Below, piece by piece: positions 33,604 through 41,615 of a stretch of DNA of 64,000 bases; the first letter of the stretch is position 1; each line of letters begins with the position of its first letter. The notes beneath the pieces were generated by a model. It did not search any database. It was given only the letters and a program-made list of their open reading frames with translations, and was not told the origin of the DNA. The position numbers were made by a program, and so were the translations under genes. Source of the stretch: a virus; the IMG/VR virus record IMGVR_UViG_3300037882_001770, positions 62,001-126,000 of that record; one strand, written 5' to 3'.

Positions 33604-34979
33604 GTACCTCCTGGGTATAGTCCTTGGTAACTCTTGACCCATGATGTCCCGTTCCACTCGTATTGTATACTGGTTGTTATATTGGTCACATATTGTACAT
33701 TGTTGGGACTAGAAACAGCTTCAAATGCCACGACCCATTTAGTTCCATCATACTCAATTATATCATTAGCAGATGCAACCAACGGTTGTCCTACATTTCC
33801 AGCCCATGCATCTGCATACCCGTTGTCACTTCCGGTGTCTTCGGTAATCAAATAACGCTGACCCACTGTCGCCGGAACAAGCCCAGCACCAGGCCCACTT
33901 CTTAACGGATCAATTACAGCATTGACTGGTGGTAACGTATTTTGTGGTACAGTGTCTTCGTCAATAGTAAACAGTAAAAACCGATCATCAGTAGGATCAA
34001 ACGCCACGGTGCCAACTACTTCGGTACCATCATCTTGCTCGAGACGTATTAAACTAACACCGGGCCGTAGTACTCCATACATGCCAATGACAGCTGACCA
34101 TAGCAAATTGCTTGGGGGACTGTCGGGCGGAGTAAGACTGGAATTTGGTTCGTCAACAACCTGTTGTGGACGTAACACCTGTAACTTGTTGCCAATCAAC
34201 AAAGCCTGGTACGAATAAGGTGTAAACACCTGTCGAGTGCCCAACAACAAATCATTGTCCAGCACAGCATTTGACGCATCGCCCTGCGCATCAAACACAT
34301 TGGCAATAATACGCTCAACTACACCCAACTTCTTGACCTTGGCCGGACTTGAGATCCAGATAGGCAACGCAAACGTTAAGGTAGCAATATCAATTGGGTC
34401 GTCTGTGCCCATTGGAATGACCCGGTTGGTCCACTGTACACTTTCTAGTTCAACTACACTAAGACTGGTCCAGTCAATGTAATTGTCAGTACTTTGTATT
34501 TCCAGTGCTGGATTAAATAACACCAAAATTTGTTCTAGCAATTGCATTTTTTGATTAGTGTTACTGGTCCATATATCCAATTTCATTGTCAGTTTGTAAG
34601 GAACCGGCATTAGTCGTTCAATAGTAAATGCGTTGCCTTGCGTGGTTTCGTAGGTGTCGGTGGTATCGTCGTAGGTTCGTTGTCTAACTGCTATTCTACT
34701 CACAAAATTTGGTTCTTGCATTCTAGGACGATCGTAATCCAATCCGGTGATGTAAAATGTCATCTGCGGAGTTGATGGCATAGTGCTGGACGAATTATTT
34801 TGCAATACAGTTTGCGCTTGTCTAGACCAATCACCATATTTTACTGGAACCCGAACCAGTGTGTGTTCGGTGCCCTCTTCGTTGCGTCCATACTCAACTG
34901 CAAAGTTACTAAAAATTCTAGCAAACTGTAACATGAAACGACGTATTTGTTCATCGTAGAAAAAATTAGTGAGAGCCAT
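33585..34979 (-). CDS. 15: Proximal tail sheath stabilisation protein gp15
   Basis: 464 residues. The N-terminal 240 residues carry the gp15 pattern: TNFFYDEQIRRFMLQFARIF, TLVRVPVKYGDW, TPQMTFYITGLDYDRPRMQE, then KLTMKLDIWTSNTNQKMQLL and EQILVLFNPALEIQ. T4 gp15 is 272 aa, so the C-terminal 200 residues are an extension. That extension holds repeated Trp modules (IIEYDGTKWVVAFEA, QYEWNGTSWVKSYQG) also present in gp14 and gp18. The protein caps and stabilises the top of the contractile sheath at the neck. Confidence 0.85.
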   Translation of the reverse strand: MALTNFFYDEQIRRFMLQFARIFSNFAVEYGRNEEGTEHTLVRVPVKYGDWSRQAQTVLQNNSSSTMPSTPQMTFYITGLDYDRPRMQEPNFVSRIAVRQRTYDDTTDTYETTQGNAFTIERLMPVPYKLTMKLDIWTSNTNQKMQLLEQILVLFNPALEIQSTDNYIDWTSLSVVELESVQWTNRVIPMGTDDPIDIATLTFALPIWISSPAKVKKLGVVERIIANVFDAQGDASNAVLDNDLLLGTRQVFTPYSYQALLIGNKLQVLRPQQVVDEPNSSLTPPDSPPSNLLWSAVIGMYGVLRPGVSLIRLEQDDGTEVVGTVAFDPTDDRFLLFTIDEDTVPQNTLPPVNAVIDPLRSGPGAGLVPATVGQRYLITEDTGSDNGYADAWAGNVGQPLVASANDIIEYDGTKWVVAFEAVSSPNNVQYVTNITTSIQYEWNGTSWVKSYQGLYPGGTWNLVL

Positions 34980-35458
34980 TATAGTTCTCCTCTTTTACGA
35001 GCTTCTCGTGTGTAGGCAGATTGACTCATCAAAATTTTTGTATCGTCGTTGTGCATTTTGCCTTTCATTGCTCCACCGTCTCTACGTTTCCATCCGCCAA
35101 TGGTATTAGTTGCATGACGTAATTTTTGAACTTGGCGCATCTTCTCAATGCTTTCTGCACTATGTTTTTTATTGCCGCCGGTTTCTCGATTATTATACAA
35201 AATAATTCCTTGTTCTTTTAATTTATTCGCCCACAAAGTTTCTAACTCATTAAGGCGTTCAATTGTATCGGCTTGATCAACGACTTTCCAGATAAAGTTT
35301 TTAACACCGTGTTTACGCATACTATCATACAAATGGCTTTTTTTGCCTTTACGCATCATATCACAGTGAGCATACCAACGCATTTTAGCATTTGCCTGTA
35401 TTGTTTGGCCTACATACATCTTACCATTGACAAGATTTTTAACAGTATAAATGTACAT
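34979..35458 (-). CDS. GIY-YIG homing endonuclease between gp14 and gp15
   Basis: 159 residues: MYIYTVKNLVNGKMYVGQTI (GIY-YIG), then MRWYAHCDMMRKGKKSHLYD and NELETLWANKLKEQGIILYN. The tail has a NUMOD-like basic segment (SAESIEKMRQVQKLRHATNT). It is placed without gaps between gp14 and gp15; both junctions are 1-nt overlaps (TAATG), and the ribosome site (AGGAAG) lies within gp14. A fitted insertion that keeps the neck operon in expression. Confidence 0.85.
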   Translation of the reverse strand: MYIYTVKNLVNGKMYVGQTIQANAKMRWYAHCDMMRKGKKSHLYDSMRKHGVKNFIWKVVDQADTIERLNELETLWANKLKEQGIILYNNRETGGNKKHSAESIEKMRQVQKLRHATNTIGGWKRRDGGAMKGKMHNDDTKILMSQSAYTREARKRGEL

Positions 35459-36801
35459 TATCTTCCTGGTGGTCTTGGATTTGGAGGCAAGTTACCGCCC
35501 TGGTCACCGTTGTCGGCATTGGGCTTAAGAATCTCGCTGAGACTTTGTCTGCTTGGTATATTGCCCAGGTCCGTAGTTGACACAGTGTATGGGTTATTGA
35601 CAAAGCCGGCACGTTGACTTTGTGCACCTGGATTGGCTAAATTAAGATCAGTGCGTACCTGCTCTTCAATTTTGACCCAACTGGCTCCGTTGAATCGGAA
35701 CAGACGATTTGGGAAATAATCTAACCGCAATGCATAATCGCCGGCAACTGGATTGGCTGGAAAATTAACACCCGGGGTTACCGGCAAGCCATTCGGTGCA
35801 ATACCGTCACCGGTTAGATATCCTAGTGTATATCCATCTGACCGAGGGGTTATCCCCTCACCGCCTTGTGTGCCATCCACGGTTGGGGAAGTATCGTCGG
35901 CAGTCAATCCAGCACTGCTCGGTTGGCCAGTTTCGTTAGTTGGCAAAATATAAAATTTAACAGTATCGTATCCCGACAACGGTAATTCTGCATAGGCTTG
36001 TGTAAGTATGGCATCGTTGATTTGCAAATCTTTTGGTCGAGTGCTGTCTTTGTCGGCAATTGTGTCCGGAGTTATTGCTGTCCAATATTCAGTATCAGTA
36101 ATTGGTGTTCCGGGCGGCACTGGTTTATTAGCCTGATAATACAAATCACCATCTTGCACTTTTTCGCCTTGTGGATAGAAATTACCAGGATCCCAAACAT
36201 TTGGCGGCATAAATGGCTTGTCAAGTACATCCTTGTACTCTTGAGCATTTACAAGTGGTGTGGCTTTGACCCGCCAAAGGTGCGGTAACCAAGTTTGACT
36301 AAAGCCTTCACTAGCAAATGCCGCGTCTTGAATTACATAATATCTTGGCAATGCCTTGACAAGAGAAGTATCAAGTGGATTGTAATCTTTTAAATTTGGA
36401 AACTCTAACACATCACCAGCCATTAATTTACGACCAACCGAGTCAATCATGTCGTTGTAGTGGAACGTAATAAACAAAGTATCGTTGTTTAAAAACAATC
36501 CAAATTGTGTTAGATCAAAGTCAATGTCCTGCACACGATACACACCACGCATGATAAAAACATCAGGAGCATATGATCGGTCACGGTTTTCGCCCAGAAG
36601 CAGGTCTTCAATAAACAATGGGTTTTCAGTATCATACACCGGTAACGTTGCATCGTTATCTCCGGCATCACCTGTTTTTGGTCCTAGATATTTGTGAACA
36701 TAAATGTCCAACCCGCCAACAGTGTACATTTCACTGATTGTGCGGTCCAAAAACTGGTAGTCATTGGTTCTGTTTGGGCGATAAAGACTCAAGCGTGGCA
36801 T
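35458..36801 (-). CDS. 14: Neck protein gp14
   Basis: 447 residues, T4 gp14-like: LFIEDLLLGENRDRSYAPDV, then FIMRGVYRVQDIDFDLTQFG and NDMIDSVGRKLMAGDVLEFP followed by NLKDYNP. gp14 joins gp13 to form the neck that connects head and tail. It is longer than T4 gp14 (256 aa). Residues 200-390 hold Trp/Asn-rich modules (GDLYYQANKPVPPGTPITDT, NRLFRFNGASWVKIEEQ) like those in gp15 and gp18. It starts the minus-strand neck operon. Confidence 0.85.
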   Translation of the reverse strand: MPRLSLYRPNRTNDYQFLDRTISEMYTVGGLDIYVHKYLGPKTGDAGDNDATLPVYDTENPLFIEDLLLGENRDRSYAPDVFIMRGVYRVQDIDFDLTQFGLFLNNDTLFITFHYNDMIDSVGRKLMAGDVLEFPNLKDYNPLDTSLVKALPRYYVIQDAAFASEGFSQTWLPHLWRVKATPLVNAQEYKDVLDKPFMPPNVWDPGNFYPQGEKVQDGDLYYQANKPVPPGTPITDTEYWTAITPDTIADKDSTRPKDLQINDAILTQAYAELPLSGYDTVKFYILPTNETGQPSSAGLTADDTSPTVDGTQGGEGITPRSDGYTLGYLTGDGIAPNGLPVTPGVNFPANPVAGDYALRLDYFPNRLFRFNGASWVKIEEQVRTDLNLANPGAQSQRAGFVNNPYTVSTTDLGNIPSRQSLSEILKPNADNGDQGGNLPPNPRPPGR

Positions 36802-36808
36802 AGTCTAG

Positions 36809-36815
36809 TATTTAT
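36809..36815 (-). promoter_or_regulatory. Late promoter core (ATAAATA), minus strand, leaderless type
   Basis: On the minus strand ATAAATA is followed by CTAGACT (7 nt) and the gp14 ATG at 36801. Confidence 0.6.
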
Positions 36816-36823
36816 GGGCGTGA

Positions 36824-36852
36824 TTGACTTGAAAATCAAAACGTCGTATAAT
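36824..36852 (+). promoter_or_regulatory. Strong sigma70-type promoter, ATG at +1
   Basis: TTGACT (36824-36829), 17 nt, TATAAT (36847-36852). The ATG of the next gene is 6 nt behind the -10 box, without a ribosome site. It is divergent from the late promoter at 36809. Confidence 0.8.
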
Positions 36853-36858
36853 TACAAA

Positions 36859-37113
36859 ATGGACGAACTATTTCAACGCCTAGACCTAGCAGAACGTGCT
36901 ATTGCTACAGTTAAAAACAAAGTGGCCAGACGCGACCTGTTAAAAATGGTAAAAGCCATAGATCGAGCTATAGTGACCGCAGATATGGAAAGTGTTGAAT
37001 GTCGCCGTGTTAAAAAAGAAACAGTGCGTTACCGAGAGCTAGTACAAAATGTAAACGATTTACTCACAAATTTGGAGCAACATATAACCTTCGCTAGTTT
37101 ACTTCGTGGTTGA
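36859..37113 (+). CDS. Small helical protein, unknown, probably early
   Basis: 84 residues, charged and alpha-helical (ELFQRLDLAERAIATVKNKV, LLKMVKAIDRAIVTADMESV). No recognised domain. The 84-residue start is preferred to the longer open frame because the promoter places +1 at this ATG. Strong consensus promoter implies early expression from host sigma70. Confidence 0.6.
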   Translation: MDELFQRLDLAERAIATVKNKVARRDLLKMVKAIDRAIVTADMESVECRRVKKETVRYRELVQNVNDLLTNLEQHITFASLLRG

Positions 37114-37138
37114 CCTTTTGAATATTTCACTGTAAAAT
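37110..37138 (+). promoter_or_regulatory. Sigma70-type promoter, ATG at +1
   Basis: TTGACC (37110-37115), 17 nt, TAAAAT (37133-37138), then 7 nt and ATG 37146. It overlaps the stop codon of the preceding gene. Confidence 0.75.
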
Positions 37139-37145
37139 GCAAGCT

Positions 37146-38294
37146 ATGGCTAAAAACGAAATTGTAATTAAACGACTAAACCCCAAGGGTGCCGAAACCA
37201 AATACGTGGGCTTTGAGCCCGAGTGGAAGTTTCAACCAACACCCGAAAACCGCGTTAGTGCATTTGCCAATGCGTTTCAGTGGTACAATTACCACTACGG
37301 AAAAAAAGACGCCAAGGAAATGTTGTGTCACTATCTTGAACACAATCATCGCCCCAAGGACGCCAAACTCATGCGGGGAATTCCTGACAGCCAAATCCGT
37401 GTGACACCGGCCTGGGTTTGTCGCATGACCTTGTTGGGGTTAGAACTCACCGAACACGAACAGTGCAATATCGATGAACAAATTGCACAAATGCTCAAGT
37501 CCAAACAGGAAATCAAACGTGAAAAAGCCGACGTGGATGCAGATGCAGCAGTGGCCAAACTGACAATTCAAGATCATCTACGTGAAAAAGTAAGTGAGTG
37601 TTGTGGCGAACTCGAAGGCATGTTCGATGACTTTATTGTAGCCGGTGCCAAGATGTCAGCGGACTTCAAGCCCATTGCACTCATGCGTGGCATGAACATC
37701 AGCCCCAACATGATCAGTACAGTAACAGCAGTATGGGAGCTACGACTGGCCGAGTTCAATGAAGTGTTGACCACAGACGATGATCAACTGATTGAAGGCT
37801 ACAGCCACCTCAGCAAAAATCAACTCAAGCAGTGTGTGAAATTTTGTGAAACTGTGTTGGCTGATTGCGGTTCGTACGTTTCTATCAAGAAAACCGAACG
37901 CAAACCCAGGGCGAAGAAAACGGTTAGTCCAGAAAAGCAAGCAAGTAAATTCAAATATCTTAGGGAATTTCCAGAACTTAAAATCAAATCTGAGGCTGCA
38001 GCAAAATTGGTCAATGCATCAGAAGCTTGGTTGTATGATACTGCAAAACGCAAATTGATACATGTACTAGCAGATGCGCATCTGGGTACATTTACAGTAA
38101 AAGGATCAGCAGTTATAGCGTTTGATTCGTTGACAACTGTGCAGAAAACGCTACGAAAACCAGCGGAGCAAATCAAAGCAGTAATGGCCGGCGGCAAGCC
38201 GGCAATGCGTAAAGAATTTGGTGCAATCAAATCAACAGAAACCAAGTGGAACGGACGTGGCAACGAGAATCTTGTGATACTTAAGGCCTGGTAA
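37146..38294 (+). CDS. Conserved phage protein of unknown function, probably early
   Basis: 382 residues, no recognised catalytic motif. It starts MAKNEIVIKRLNPKGAETKY; an in-frame ATG three codons earlier is less likely because the promoter points to 37146. Helical middle with acidic and basic stretches (EQIAQMLKSKQEIKREKADV). The centre KPIALMRGMNISPNMISTVT and the basic linker TERKPRAKKTVSPEKQ separate two domains. The C-terminal part (AGGKPAMRKEFGAIKSTETK) ends WNGRGNENLVILKAW. It resembles proteins that occur, unannotated, in related marine T4-like phages. Early expression suggests a regulatory or DNA-related role. Confidence 0.5.
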   Translation: MAKNEIVIKRLNPKGAETKYVGFEPEWKFQPTPENRVSAFANAFQWYNYHYGKKDAKEMLCHYLEHNHRPKDAKLMRGIPDSQIRVTPAWVCRMTLLGLELTEHEQCNIDEQIAQMLKSKQEIKREKADVDADAAVAKLTIQDHLREKVSECCGELEGMFDDFIVAGAKMSADFKPIALMRGMNISPNMISTVTAVWELRLAEFNEVLTTDDDQLIEGYSHLSKNQLKQCVKFCETVLADCGSYVSIKKTERKPRAKKTVSPEKQASKFKYLREFPELKIKSEAAAKLVNASEAWLYDTAKRKLIHVLADAHLGTFTVKGSAVIAFDSLTTVQKTLRKPAEQIKAVMAGGKPAMRKEFGAIKSTETKWNGRGNENLVILKAW

Positions 38295-38302
38295 CTCCAA
38301 CA

Positions 38303-38309
38303 CTAAATA
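38303..38309 (+). promoter_or_regulatory. Late promoter core (CTAAATA), leaderless type
   Basis: CTAAATA, then TTGGG (5 nt), then the ATG at 38315. Confidence 0.6.
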
Positions 38310-38314
38310 TTGGG

Positions 38315-39205
38315 ATGCGTCAAATACCCAATAAAGTTGATTTTTATATCACAAATGTTTGTAATTTAACTTGCGATCGTTGCAATCGCTTTAACAACTT
38401 TGATTTTAAAGGTTGGCAACGCTGGAGCGATTACGAGCAAACATACACCAAATGGAGCGAACTAGTTCGACTTCGTGCAATCACTATCATGGGCGGAGAA
38501 CCGTTCCTTAACCCTTCGTTGGGTGAGTGGATACAAGGACTGAACCGTCTATTTGGAATCGAGATACAAGTTTTGACCAATGGTAGTAGATTCAAGTACA
38601 GCAAAGATCTGTATCCACTGTTTCTTTATCGTAGTCCACAAACTCAAGCTCTGAATCACATCGGTGTAAGTTTGCACAACATGGCCGACTGGGAAGCCAT
38701 GCGAGAAGATATACATTATTTTCTCGAAGGCCCGGTCAAAGAATACAAAAAAGGCGATCCTGAAAATATCTGGAACAGCGATTGGTATTTTATTGACAAG
38801 AATGGCATAATGGTCAATGTGTACGTCAGTAATAATTTTGGAAACGCAGCCATAAAAGTAAACGAGTACAGTCGATTTGTACTGCACAACAATCCTATAG
38901 AGTTGGCACACCAAAACTGCGCCTTTGTCAAATGGAAAAGTTATCATTTCATCAAGGGCAAGCTGTACAAGTGCGGACCTGCTGCACTAATGCCCGAGTT
39001 TGATCTCCAGCATCCGTTTGATATATCAGACGAAGACCGACTGTTGTTGAATTCCTACAAAGCATTAGACCCTGACAACTATGCCGACTACCATGAAGAA
39101 TTTTTTAATAATTTAGACAATCCTATTGCACAATGTAAATTTTGCCCTACAACGTACGATGCTATAACCATTTACCCTGTTCGTAAGGGCAAGGGTTTTA
39201 AATAA
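38315..39205 (+). CDS. Radical SAM protein
   Basis: 296 residues. The CxxxCxxC motif (Cys16, Cys20, Cys23 in ITNVCNLTCDRC) binds the [4Fe-4S] cluster that cleaves S-adenosylmethionine. AITIMGGEPFLNP (about 51-63) holds the SAM-contacting GGE, and VLTNGSR follows. The C-terminal region has additional Cys (LAHQNCAFVKW, YKCGPAALMP, CKFCP), a SPASM/twitch-like auxiliary cluster. Its substrate is unknown; peptide or sugar modification would fit the family. The late promoter and position next to gp13 suggest late expression. Confidence 0.82.
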   Translation: MRQIPNKVDFYITNVCNLTCDRCNRFNNFDFKGWQRWSDYEQTYTKWSELVRLRAITIMGGEPFLNPSLGEWIQGLNRLFGIEIQVLTNGSRFKYSKDLYPLFLYRSPQTQALNHIGVSLHNMADWEAMREDIHYFLEGPVKEYKKGDPENIWNSDWYFIDKNGIMVNVYVSNNFGNAAIKVNEYSRFVLHNNPIELAHQNCAFVKWKSYHFIKGKLYKCGPAALMPEFDLQHPFDISDEDRLLLNSYKALDPDNYADYHEEFFNNLDNPIAQCKFCPTTYDAITIYPVRKGKGFK

Positions 39206-39208
39206 ATA
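39202..39208 (+). promoter_or_regulatory. Late promoter core (ATAAATA) over the upstream stop
   Basis: ATAAATA includes the TAA stop (39203-39205) of the radical SAM gene. Ribosome site AAGGA before the ATG at 39229. Confidence 0.6.
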
Positions 39209-39228
39209 CTGGATCAAGGAACACATAT

Positions 39229-39996
39229 ATGGCCCAAGCAGAAAGCACGTTAGATACACTAAAACAGCAATTGATCGAGTATGTTCGATTACAACTGGGC
39301 GATCAAATCGTTGACCTTGAATTGGATCCAGCACACTACGAGTCAGCTTATCAAAAAACAATTGGGGTGTACCGTCAACGAGCACAAAATGCCTACGAGG
39401 AAAGTTACAGCTTTATGGAGCTGGTCAGAGACGTCAACATCTACACTTTGCCACAGGAAGTGATCAGTGTCAGACAAATTTTCCGTAGAACATTCGGCGA
39501 TTCAACTGGTCCTTTTGCATCAAACTTTGATCCGTTCAGTCAGGCCAGTATGAACGTATATCTTATGAACTTCAACGTGGCAGGTGGACTTGCTACTTAT
39601 GACTTTTACAGCCAGTATGTGGAACTAGCTGGTCGCATGTTTGGCGCCTACATGAACTATACATGGAATCCGGTCACTAAAAAACTACAATTGATTCGAG
39701 ACCCCAAAGGCACAGGAGAGAATGTGTTGCTTTGGACTTACAATTTAAAACCAGAAGTTAACATGTTGAGCGACTTTCAAATTAGCCAATGGATTCGCGA
39801 CTACATGACTGCTAATTGCAAATATATCATTGGCGAAGCACGAGAAAAATTTCAAAGCATTGCAGGCCCTCAGGGCGGCACCAGCCTAAATGGCTCAGCT
39901 ATGAAAGCCGAAGCACAGACTCAAATGGATGCCAAAATTGAAGAACTTAAAAACTATGTGGATGGTTCGCAACCATTGACTTGGGTAATTGGTTAA
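39229..39996 (+). CDS. 13: Neck protein gp13
   Basis: 255 residues, T4 gp13-like head-completion/neck protein that forms the ring below the portal. Typical features are LKQQLIEYVRLQLGDQIVDL with ELDPAHYESAYQKTIGVYRQ, and YTLPQEVISVRQIFRRTFGD. Near the C-terminus is YLMNFNVAGGLATYDFYSQY, then WIRDYMTANCKYIIGEAREK. It is shorter than T4 gp13 (309 aa). It is unlinked from gp14 and gp15, which lie on the other strand. Confidence 0.9.
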   Translation: MAQAESTLDTLKQQLIEYVRLQLGDQIVDLELDPAHYESAYQKTIGVYRQRAQNAYEESYSFMELVRDVNIYTLPQEVISVRQIFRRTFGDSTGPFASNFDPFSQASMNVYLMNFNVAGGLATYDFYSQYVELAGRMFGAYMNYTWNPVTKKLQLIRDPKGTGENVLLWTYNLKPEVNMLSDFQISQWIRDYMTANCKYIIGEAREKFQSIAGPQGGTSLNGSAMKAEAQTQMDAKIEELKNYVDGSQPLTWVIG

Positions 39997-40003
39997 AACA
40001 CGC

Positions 40004-40032
40004 TAGACTTTATTCTAAAATCCTGCTATAAT
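40004..40032 (+). promoter_or_regulatory. Sigma70-type promoter, ATG at +1
   Basis: TAGACT (40004-40009), 17 nt, TATAAT (40027-40032), then TATAGC and the ATG at 40039. No ribosome site. Confidence 0.75.
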
Positions 40033-40038
40033 TATAGC

Positions 40039-40560
40039 ATGGACCTAATGATCGACTTAGAAGGCCTGGGCACAGGACCTGACACTACTATTCTAACTAT
40101 TGCCGCACAGGCATTTGACCCATTTGGCGAACAAGATTTTAAACAGCAGTACTATGCCAGAGTTACTTTGGAAAGTCAAGAAAATCGTAGCATACAGCAA
40201 GGCACCATTGATTGGTGGGCAACTCAGCCAGCAGCCGCACGTGACGAAGCTTTCAATGAAGAAGGTCGAATTCCACTGGATCAGGCGCTGGACGAACTAG
40301 GCAAACTAATTTGGCACAGCAAACGTATCTGGGCACAAGGTCCTACATACGATATGAACATTCTCGAGCATGCATACAAGAGTTATGGAAAACCTATTCC
40401 GTGGCAATTTTATGCTGTGCGTGACAGCCGCACCGTGTTTAGCTTGTGGCCTGATCTACCCAAGCCCCCAACAAGCCATCATGCGCTAGAGGATTGTCGC
40501 AGACAGATCAACTTGTTACAAACTACTCTTAAACATTTTAACATAAAGGCACTAGCATGA
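40039..40560 (+). CDS. dexA: DEDD-type 3'-5' exonuclease, DexA-like
   Basis: 173 residues. The exonuclease motifs are MIDLEGLG (Asp6 and Glu8, ExoI), a central WAQGPTYDMNIL (ExoII) and SHHALEDCRRQ (ExoIII, His-x4-Asp). This matches the T4 exonuclease A (DexA) type that degrades host or phage DNA ends. It is under an early-type promoter and overlaps gp1 by 4 nt. Confidence 0.85.
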   Translation: MDLMIDLEGLGTGPDTTILTIAAQAFDPFGEQDFKQQYYARVTLESQENRSIQQGTIDWWATQPAAARDEAFNEEGRIPLDQALDELGKLIWHSKRIWAQGPTYDMNILEHAYKSYGKPIPWQFYAVRDSRTVFSLWPDLPKPPTSHHALEDCRRQINLLQTTLKHFNIKALA

Positions 40561-41225
40561 TTATTGGAATTTGTGGATTGATTGGCAGCGGCAAAGATAC
40601 CATTGCAGACTACTTACAAAACATTCACCAGTTTCGGCGAGAAAGTTTTGCCAACACACTCAAAGATGCTGTGAGTGCAGTTTTTGGCTGGGACCGAGAC
40701 ATGTTAGAAGGGCGCACACGTCAAAGCCGTGAGTGGCGTGAACAAGTAGACCCATGGTGGTCTGAACGTTTGAACATGCCTAATCTAACTCCTAGATATG
40801 TGTTGCAAGTCTGGGGTACCGAAGTGGCTCGCAGAAGTTTCCATGACGATATTTGGATTGCTAGTTTAGAAAACAAGCTTCGTAAAACCACAGACGATGT
40901 AGTAATATCAGACTGTCGTTTTCCTAACGAAATTCAAGCAATTAGAAATGCAGGTGGCATTGTTATCCGAGTAAAACGTGGTCCAGAACCTGTTTGGTAC
41001 GAGCTTGCTGAAAAAGTAAACCGCGGCCCTGACAATAACATTGAATGGCGCATGAGTAAAAATCAGCTTGAAACATATGGAATACATGCCAGCGAAACTG
41101 GATGGATTGGAACCAATTTTGACGCAGTAATTGACAACAACGCAGACGGGCTGGATAACTTATATGCTCAGATCAAGCATCTGGTTCAAGATCTCCAGGT
41201 TGCCAGGGCAAATCTGCCCGTTTAA
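40557..41225 (+). CDS. 1: Deoxynucleoside monophosphate kinase gp1
   Basis: 222 residues with the P-loop GLIGSGKDT (residues 7-15), VFGWDRDMLEGRTRQSREWR and TPRYVLQVWGTEVARRSFHD, then VVISDCRFPNEIQAI, all typical of T4 gp1. The enzyme phosphorylates dNMPs for phage DNA synthesis. Its ATG lies within the dexA stop (ATGA). Confidence 0.93.
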   Translation: MIIGICGLIGSGKDTIADYLQNIHQFRRESFANTLKDAVSAVFGWDRDMLEGRTRQSREWREQVDPWWSERLNMPNLTPRYVLQVWGTEVARRSFHDDIWIASLENKLRKTTDDVVISDCRFPNEIQAIRNAGGIVIRVKRGPEPVWYELAEKVNRGPDNNIEWRMSKNQLETYGIHASETGWIGTNFDAVIDNNADGLDNLYAQIKHLVQDLQVARANLPV

Positions 41226-41520
41226 TTTCCTGGGCACAGTTTAGACATATGGTTTTTAAATTGCGTACTCCGCAATTGTGCAGATTGCCATCGATATGAT
41301 ACACCAGTAGTTGACTATTGTACTTGGACCTAAAACCACAGCGATCGCATGTGGGTTTCTTTTTATAGCCCGACAACTGCCATTTGGGAACAGGTGGCTT
41401 TTTTTTCTTGCCTTTTTTGATGCAGTATTCACATCGACTTCGATAATAAACCTGTTCATTGCGATAGCAATTAATAGCACACAACCGTTGATTGCAGGCA
41501 GGACATGTGGGTCGACTCAT
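41173..41520 (-). CDS. HNH endonuclease-like zinc protein
   Basis: 115 residues with two zinc ribbons (CPACNQRLC, then CDRCGFRS) and an HNH-type core: LLVYHIDGNLHNCGVRNLKT followed by ICLNC. Phage T4-like HNH proteins of this length act as homing or nicking enzymes. It is convergent with gp1 and overlaps its last 53 nt, so the two reading frames share DNA. The ATG at 41520 is preferred to the GTG one codon earlier. Confidence 0.75.
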   Translation of the reverse strand: MSRPTCPACNQRLCAINCYRNEQVYYRSRCEYCIKKGKKKKPPVPKWQLSGYKKKPTCDRCGFRSKYNSQLLVYHIDGNLHNCGVRNLKTICLNCAQEIKRADLPWQPGDLEPDA

Positions 41521-41582
41521 CACATACTTATGTAAAACCTTACCGTAAGGGCAGTATTTCGGCTATCTTTTTGACTTATCCG

Positions 41583-41589
41583 ATAAATA
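41583..41589 (+). promoter_or_regulatory. Late promoter core (ATAAATA) for the tail sheath gene
   Basis: ATAAATA lies 27 nt before the ATG at 41616, with AAAAAGGAA as ribosome site. Confidence 0.6.
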
Positions 41590-41615
41590 TTCATAACTAG
41601 AAAAAAGGAATTACC

